Assembly (NCBI RefSeq): GCF_937128415.1
Contig: NZ_CAKZMJ010000046.1
Span: forward strand, 1 to 17,602
Direction: 5' to 3'
Length of the DNA: 17,602 nucleotides
Source of the DNA: an uncultured Caldilinea sp.
GTDB lineage: Bacteria > Chloroflexota > Anaerolineae > Caldilineales > Caldilineaceae
Positions within the stretch are counted from its first letter, which is position 1, and the number at the start of each line of letters is the position of its first letter. Both the position numbers and the translations under genes were made by a program. The notes beneath the pieces were generated by a model. It had not been told where the DNA came from, ran no database searches, and saw only the letters and a list, made by a program, of their open reading frames with translations. Shown here one piece after another: positions 12,651 to 17,602 of this stretch.

Positions 12651-13088
12651 CTATTCAGGCAACTCGTCCCATTCCGCCAGCAGCCAGGCGGCGACGGCCA
12701 GGTAGACTGTTTCTCCTGCCGGCGTCGAAAGGATCAGGATCAGGCTATCCGCCTCGTCCACTGCAACGTCGCTGAGCTGCGCCTGCGCCTTCACCATGTT
12801 GACAAGCCTGTTCAAGCTCTCCGCAAAGTCTGACCACGGTTCAGCCTCCAGGTCATCGAAGCAGGAGACGCCGTACAGCTCAAAGTAGACGCCATCCTCG
12901 AGGTAGAGATCGATGTCGAAGGCAGGTAGGTCTGAAAGTTCGCCTGTGCGCTCCGCCAGCGCAGTGCTCAGGGAATCCTCCCAAAGTCCAACATGGACAA
13001 TGCGCTGGCCGACGAGCGTCATCATCTCCTCATAGGTTTCGTCGTCGACCGCCATCATCAGAGGAAGTTCTTTGTCGCTGCGGCGCAT
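12651..13088 (-). CDS. Small acidic protein of unknown function
   Basis: The 145-residue protein is strongly acidic, with many Asp and Glu and only two Lys. It is predicted to be soluble and cytoplasmic, since there is no signal peptide or membrane helix. Alternating hydrophobic stretches such as FDIDLYLEDGVYFELYGVS (about 57-75) and SLILILSTPAGETVYLAVAAW suggest a compact alpha/beta fold. The start at 13088 is supported by AAGGAG six bases upstream, which overlaps the stop of the M23-like gene; the two reading frames are only three bases apart and are probably translationally coupled. I recognise no family. It could be a partner of the upstream gene, but that rests only on position. Confidence 0.75.
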   Translation of the reverse strand: MRRSDKELPLMMAVDDETYEEMMTLVGQRIVHVGLWEDSLSTALAERTGELSDLPAFDIDLYLEDGVYFELYGVSCFDDLEAEPWSDFAESLNRLVNMVKAQAQLSDVAVDEADSLILILSTPAGETVYLAVAAWLLAEWDELPE

Positions 13089-13091
13089 AGT

Positions 13092-14120
13092 TCACTCCTT
13101 CGTTTGGACTGATCCTTCAGGCGTCGAGACCTCAGGCGTCGAGACGATCATGCGCGTAGGGATCGTCGTCAGGCGCTCAAACCACTGACCGCCTGCCTCA
13201 AAATGGCTGAAGCGCGCCGGCAATCCTCGATCGATAAAAGGATGCGGCCCTTCGGCGAGATGAAAATGCAGGTGCGGCCCTGGCGACATGCCGCTGTTGC
13301 CGACGCGGCCCAGCAAGGCACCGCGTCGCACGACCTGTCCTTCGTTGACCGCCAGGCTGGCCTGTTGAAGGCAGCCGTAGAAGCTGAACTCGCCGTTGCC
13401 GTGGCTGATGGCGACGGAGTTGCCTAGCAGCCGCCGGGGATCGTTGCGAAAGATGCGCTCATCGGGCAGGGCGCCCGGTGGAAGGTCCGGCATGTCGAAG
13501 GTGACGGCGGCCACCTTGCCGCCCGCCGTGGCATAGACGGGTTGGTCCCAGCTGTAGTGCTCTTCAAGCGTTAGACCCGTCCCTCGAAAGAAACGATTTT
13601 CCGGACCCAGCCGCACGAAATCCATTGCGTAGGGCTGGCTATAGACTTCTTGCTTGTGCCGATCGCTCCAATCTGAACCCTGAATCAGCCACCAGGCGCC
13701 GCGCAGCGGAAAGTGCAGGTCGGTCTTTTGTTCGTAAAACTCCACGGGGATCTGCAAGGAGTGCTGAGCGTCCACCTCGCTGCCCTCGCGGCGTGCAATC
13801 ACGATGGCCTGCAGATGCGTCAGGCGCACATAAGCGGGCGCCAAAAAGTGCAACGAGCGCAGCGCCAGGCCGGTGTGCGGCGCAATGGTCAGATCGTCGC
13901 AGCCAGTGCGCTTGGCGATCATTTGCGCAGGCCAGCGCTGCTCGAAAAGCAGTTGGTGGCCGCTGTAGCCTTGGATGACCACGCCGCGCAGGTCGAGAGC
14001 ATGGTCGGTGGCGGTCACGCCCAGGTCGAAGACAACCTCCTGCATTGGATGCAAAATCGGGAAAGGCATTTCGGTGTAGGTGGCCGCGATCAACGTTGGC
14101 GGCCAGCTTTGCACAATCAT
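13092..14120 (-). CDS. M23-like (LytM) metallopeptidase domain protein, catalytic site altered
   Basis: The C-terminal half (about 160-300) follows the M23 fold: SQPYAMDFV (D167), DQPVYATAGGKVAAV, NSVAISHGNGEFSFYGCL and GPHLHFHLAEGP. H283 and H285 of the HxH motif and D167 are kept. The usual YAHL catalytic His is replaced by Cys (YGCL, C250), and the position four before D167, where a zinc-binding His often stands, is Pro. Some relatives also lack the latter His. The N-terminal 150 residues are an unassigned beta-rich region. No signal peptide is visible, although M23 enzymes usually act on the cell wall. GGAG six bases before 14120 supports the start. The end encodes VSTPE twice from a 15-base tandem repeat. 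It may be a non-catalytic, M23-derived binding protein. Confidence 0.82.
   Translation of the reverse strand: MIVQSWPPTLIAATYTEMPFPILHPMQEVVFDLGVTATDHALDLRGVVIQGYSGHQLLFEQRWPAQMIAKRTGCDDLTIAPHTGLALRSLHFLAPAYVRLTHLQAIVIARREGSEVDAQHSLQIPVEFYEQKTDLHFPLRGAWWLIQGSDWSDRHKQEVYSQPYAMDFVRLGPENRFFRGTGLTLEEHYSWDQPVYATAGGKVAAVTFDMPDLPPGALPDERIFRNDPRRLLGNSVAISHGNGEFSFYGCLQQASLAVNEGQVVRRGALLGRVGNSGMSPGPHLHFHLAEGPHPFIDRGLPARFSHFEAGGQWFERLTTIPTRMIVSTPEVSTPEGSVQTKE
13117..13145 (-). repeat. 15-base tandem duplication in the M23-like gene
   Basis: TCAGGCGTCGAGACC at 13117-13131 is repeated at 13132-13145 (last base altered) and encodes VSTPE twice at the C-terminus of the M23-like protein. It keeps the frame and looks like a recent slippage product. 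Confidence 0.7.
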
Positions 14121-14186
14121 ATCGTTCTCCGAACGAGCTGCATGCCCCGTGGGGTTGCGATGAAAGGAATAAACTCCCTGTTTATT

Positions 14187-15250
14187 TTAGCGTCCCTGAC
14201 GAATTTGGTGACTCAATGGAGGCCGGTCGGCGATCAACGTCAGCATCCAATTGCGCTGGGCGCTGCGTTCGTGGCGACGCGCCGGATGCTCGGCGCCCAC
14301 CACGTTGTCGATCACGGCCAACGTCTCCAATGCCTCGGCGGGCGCAAGGCGATAGAAACGCTCTTCCGTCTCCAGGCTTTCGGTGCGTTCCCAACGGTCG
14401 ATCCAATCGTTGAGATAGTAGGTGTAGCAGGTGCGGCAGCGCCATACGCTGAAAGTCTGCTTGTCGCCTTCCGGCGTCGCCGCCGTCAAGGCGCCGAGAT
14501 TGGCGATCTTGCCCTGGCAGGCGAAACAAGGCTCGACGCCGGCGCCGACCCCGCTGCGCTCTAAGAGACGCTCCTCCCAGGGAAGTTCAGCGGGTGGAGT
14601 TGTCGGCTCCGACGATCGACGCAGCCAGCGTCGGAGGCGGCCAAGCCATGTCCAGCGTTCATCGCTTTCCTGTTCGGCGCGCTTGCGAATTGGAGCGATC
14701 GTCTCACTCGGAAGCGGCTCCGCCGCCTTCGCTTCCAGAGTCGTCCGCATAGTTGTCTCCGGCCGCCAGTGGACGCAATCCAGGGCGAGCATCGACTGGG
14801 CGTTCAACTGAGTGGCGACAGTCGAAGAAAAAGAATTCTGCGCTATGGGATTTTGCCAAACGCAACGTCCAACCGGGATTCCGTCCTCGGTGCGAGCATG
14901 CAGTGGGCGCCAATGTGCACATGCGCCGCACGTCACAAGCCGCCAACCGGTCGCAGCCAGCGCTTCCCGAAGGTGTAGGGCAAAGCGCTCTGGGTCGGGG
15001 TCGGGAATGCGCAGCAACGGAATTGGCCGATCTTCTCCTTTACCGCTGCGCCGCGCTTCTAACTCGACGACACAAGAAGGTGGATTCTCATACCAGAGAA
15101 TGCGCGCCCAGCGCACCGGCTGCTGGCGCTGGGCTTCTGCGCCTGAAGGAGGGTCGAGCGGCGCCAGTCGCACGCGTTGATAGACCCTGGTGCGAACGCC
15201 AGGGAAAACCCCCGACATCGTTTCCAGGTTAAAGCGCTCAAACGGTTCGC

Positions 15251-15254
<4 letters not shown>
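14187..15254 (-). CDS. Unknown protein with two Cys-rich, probably zinc-binding regions
   Basis: The 355-residue protein has two Cys clusters. The first region has CGACAHW (C109, C112), then C131 and CVHW (C160). The second has CFAC (C243, C246) and CRTC (C273, C276), a pattern like a zinc ribbon. A basic, Trp- and Arg-rich stretch (about 200-213) lies between them. The N-terminal 100 residues look globular with no known motif. No signal peptide or membrane helix is seen, so a cytoplasmic location is likely. The start at 15254 overlaps the stop of the upstream lipoprotein gene by four bases (ATGA), a clear sign of translational coupling. The link to that gene is strong by position, but the function is unknown; protein or nucleic acid binding, or an iron-sulfur or zinc role, are all possible. 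Confidence 0.78.
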
Positions 15255-16575
<1,321 letters not shown>

Positions 16576-16576
<1 letters not shown>

Positions 16577-17016
16577 TATGCGCGATCCTGGAGATAGTCA
16601 AGCAGCGCCTGCAGCCCCAGCAAGTAACTGCGCCAGCCGAAGCCGGAAATTTGTCCGATGCACACGGGCGCAATCACCGAGATGTGACGAAAGGGCTCGC
16701 GGGCGTGAATGTTGCTCAAGTGGACTTCTACAGCGGGCAATTTGACGCCGGCAATTGCGTCACGGAGCGCATAGGAATAGTGAGTGAAGGCGCCTGGATT
16801 GATAAGCAGGCCATCCGCCCAGGCGCGCGCCTCGTGAATGAAGTCGATCAGCGCGCCTTCATGGTTGCTTTGAAAACAGCGAACCTCATGTTCCGGCGCA
16901 GCCGCTGCGATCACGGCGGCGTCGATGTCGGCCAAGGTGTGCACGCCGTAGATGTGCGTCTCGCGTGCGCCGAGTAGATTCAGATTCGGACCATGCACAA
17001 GGGCAATCTGCGCCAT
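16576..17016 (-). CDS. aroQ: 3-dehydroquinate dehydratase, type II (AroQ)
   Basis: AroQ dehydrates 3-dehydroquinate to 3-dehydroshikimate in the cytoplasm, step three of the shikimate pathway. The 146 residues match the family length. Visible motifs are HGPNLNLLGARE (8-19), Y23 (the catalytic Tyr of the flexible lid), FQSNHEGALID (48-58), NPGAFTHYSYALRDA (73-87) and VEVHLSNIHAREPFR (96-110), with H99 as catalytic acid and R106/R110 near the active site. GQISGFGWRSYLLGL (121-135) is the usual C-terminus. The start at 17016 is fixed by the universal N-terminal MAQIALVHGPNLNLLG; an open frame continues upstream but is unrelated. No strong ribosome binding site is seen. The upstream gene stops seven bases earlier, so coupling is likely. 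No other shikimate gene is nearby. Confidence 0.95.
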
Positions 17017-17023
17017 AGTTCGC

Positions 17024-17602
<579 letters not shown>

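Noticed and set aside
14168..14186. AATAAAC/GTTTATT inverted repeat before the M23-like gene
   Set aside because: It is a seven-base AT-rich stem with no clear T-run or promoter context; it could be a weak terminator or operator, but support is too thin to list.
13713..14564. Plus-strand open frame of 283 codons
   Set aside because: It crosses the M23-like gene, the 66-base gap and the Cys-rich gene in antisense; no domain is visible.

Overview
The window looks like chromosomal DNA of a GC-rich, probably thermophilic Chloroflexota, in the manner of Caldilinea or Anaerolineae. This is an inference from three things: extracellular Thr-Pro-rich 'TPTPTP' stalks in four proteins, a helix-hairpin-helix domain of a kind common in that phylum, and the gene mix. 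No rRNA, tRNA or CRISPR array was seen.

Layout from left to right. (1) Positions 1 to about 745 hold the 5' part of an IS110-family insertion sequence on the minus strand. Its transposase is interrupted by a single frameshift at a G5 run, and a structured non-coding leader lies upstream, where IS110 elements encode their bridge RNA. (2) Positions 891-3777 (+) are a two-gene hexuronate operon: a uronate isomerase (uxaC type), then tagaturonate/fructuronate epimerase (uxaE). It is preceded by a leader with repeated complementary 7-8-mers and followed by a strong hairpin. (3) Positions 3981-9173 (+) are a tightly packed trio of envelope proteins: a two-TM protein with a stalk and a C-terminal Ig-like domain, a 1198-residue anchored protein with three stalks and an SH3b domain, and a four-TM protein. 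I recognise no named system here.

(4) Positions 9221-11815 (-) encode a PucR-family regulator and, 36 bases downstream, a lectin of the jacalin/griffithsin fold fused to a helix-hairpin-helix domain. (5) Positions 12037-12537 (-) encode a small five-TM protein, with its own candidate promoter and a clear intrinsic terminator. (6) Positions 12651-17602 (-) form a run of closely spaced or overlapping genes. In transcription order they are a coiled-coil/nuclease-fold protein (cut by the window edge), aroQ, a solute-binding lipoprotein, a double zinc-finger-like protein, an M23-like protein with altered catalytic residues, and a small acidic protein.

How the parts may work together: uxaC and uxaE interconvert aldo- and keto-hexuronates. 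The sugar-binding lipoprotein and the PucR/lectin pair are also carbohydrate-flavoured, but nothing in the sequence links them directly to the uronate genes. The best candidates for something undescribed are the lectin-HhH fusion under a PucR regulator and the three-gene envelope cassette. All domain calls rest on recognised motifs, not on a database search.
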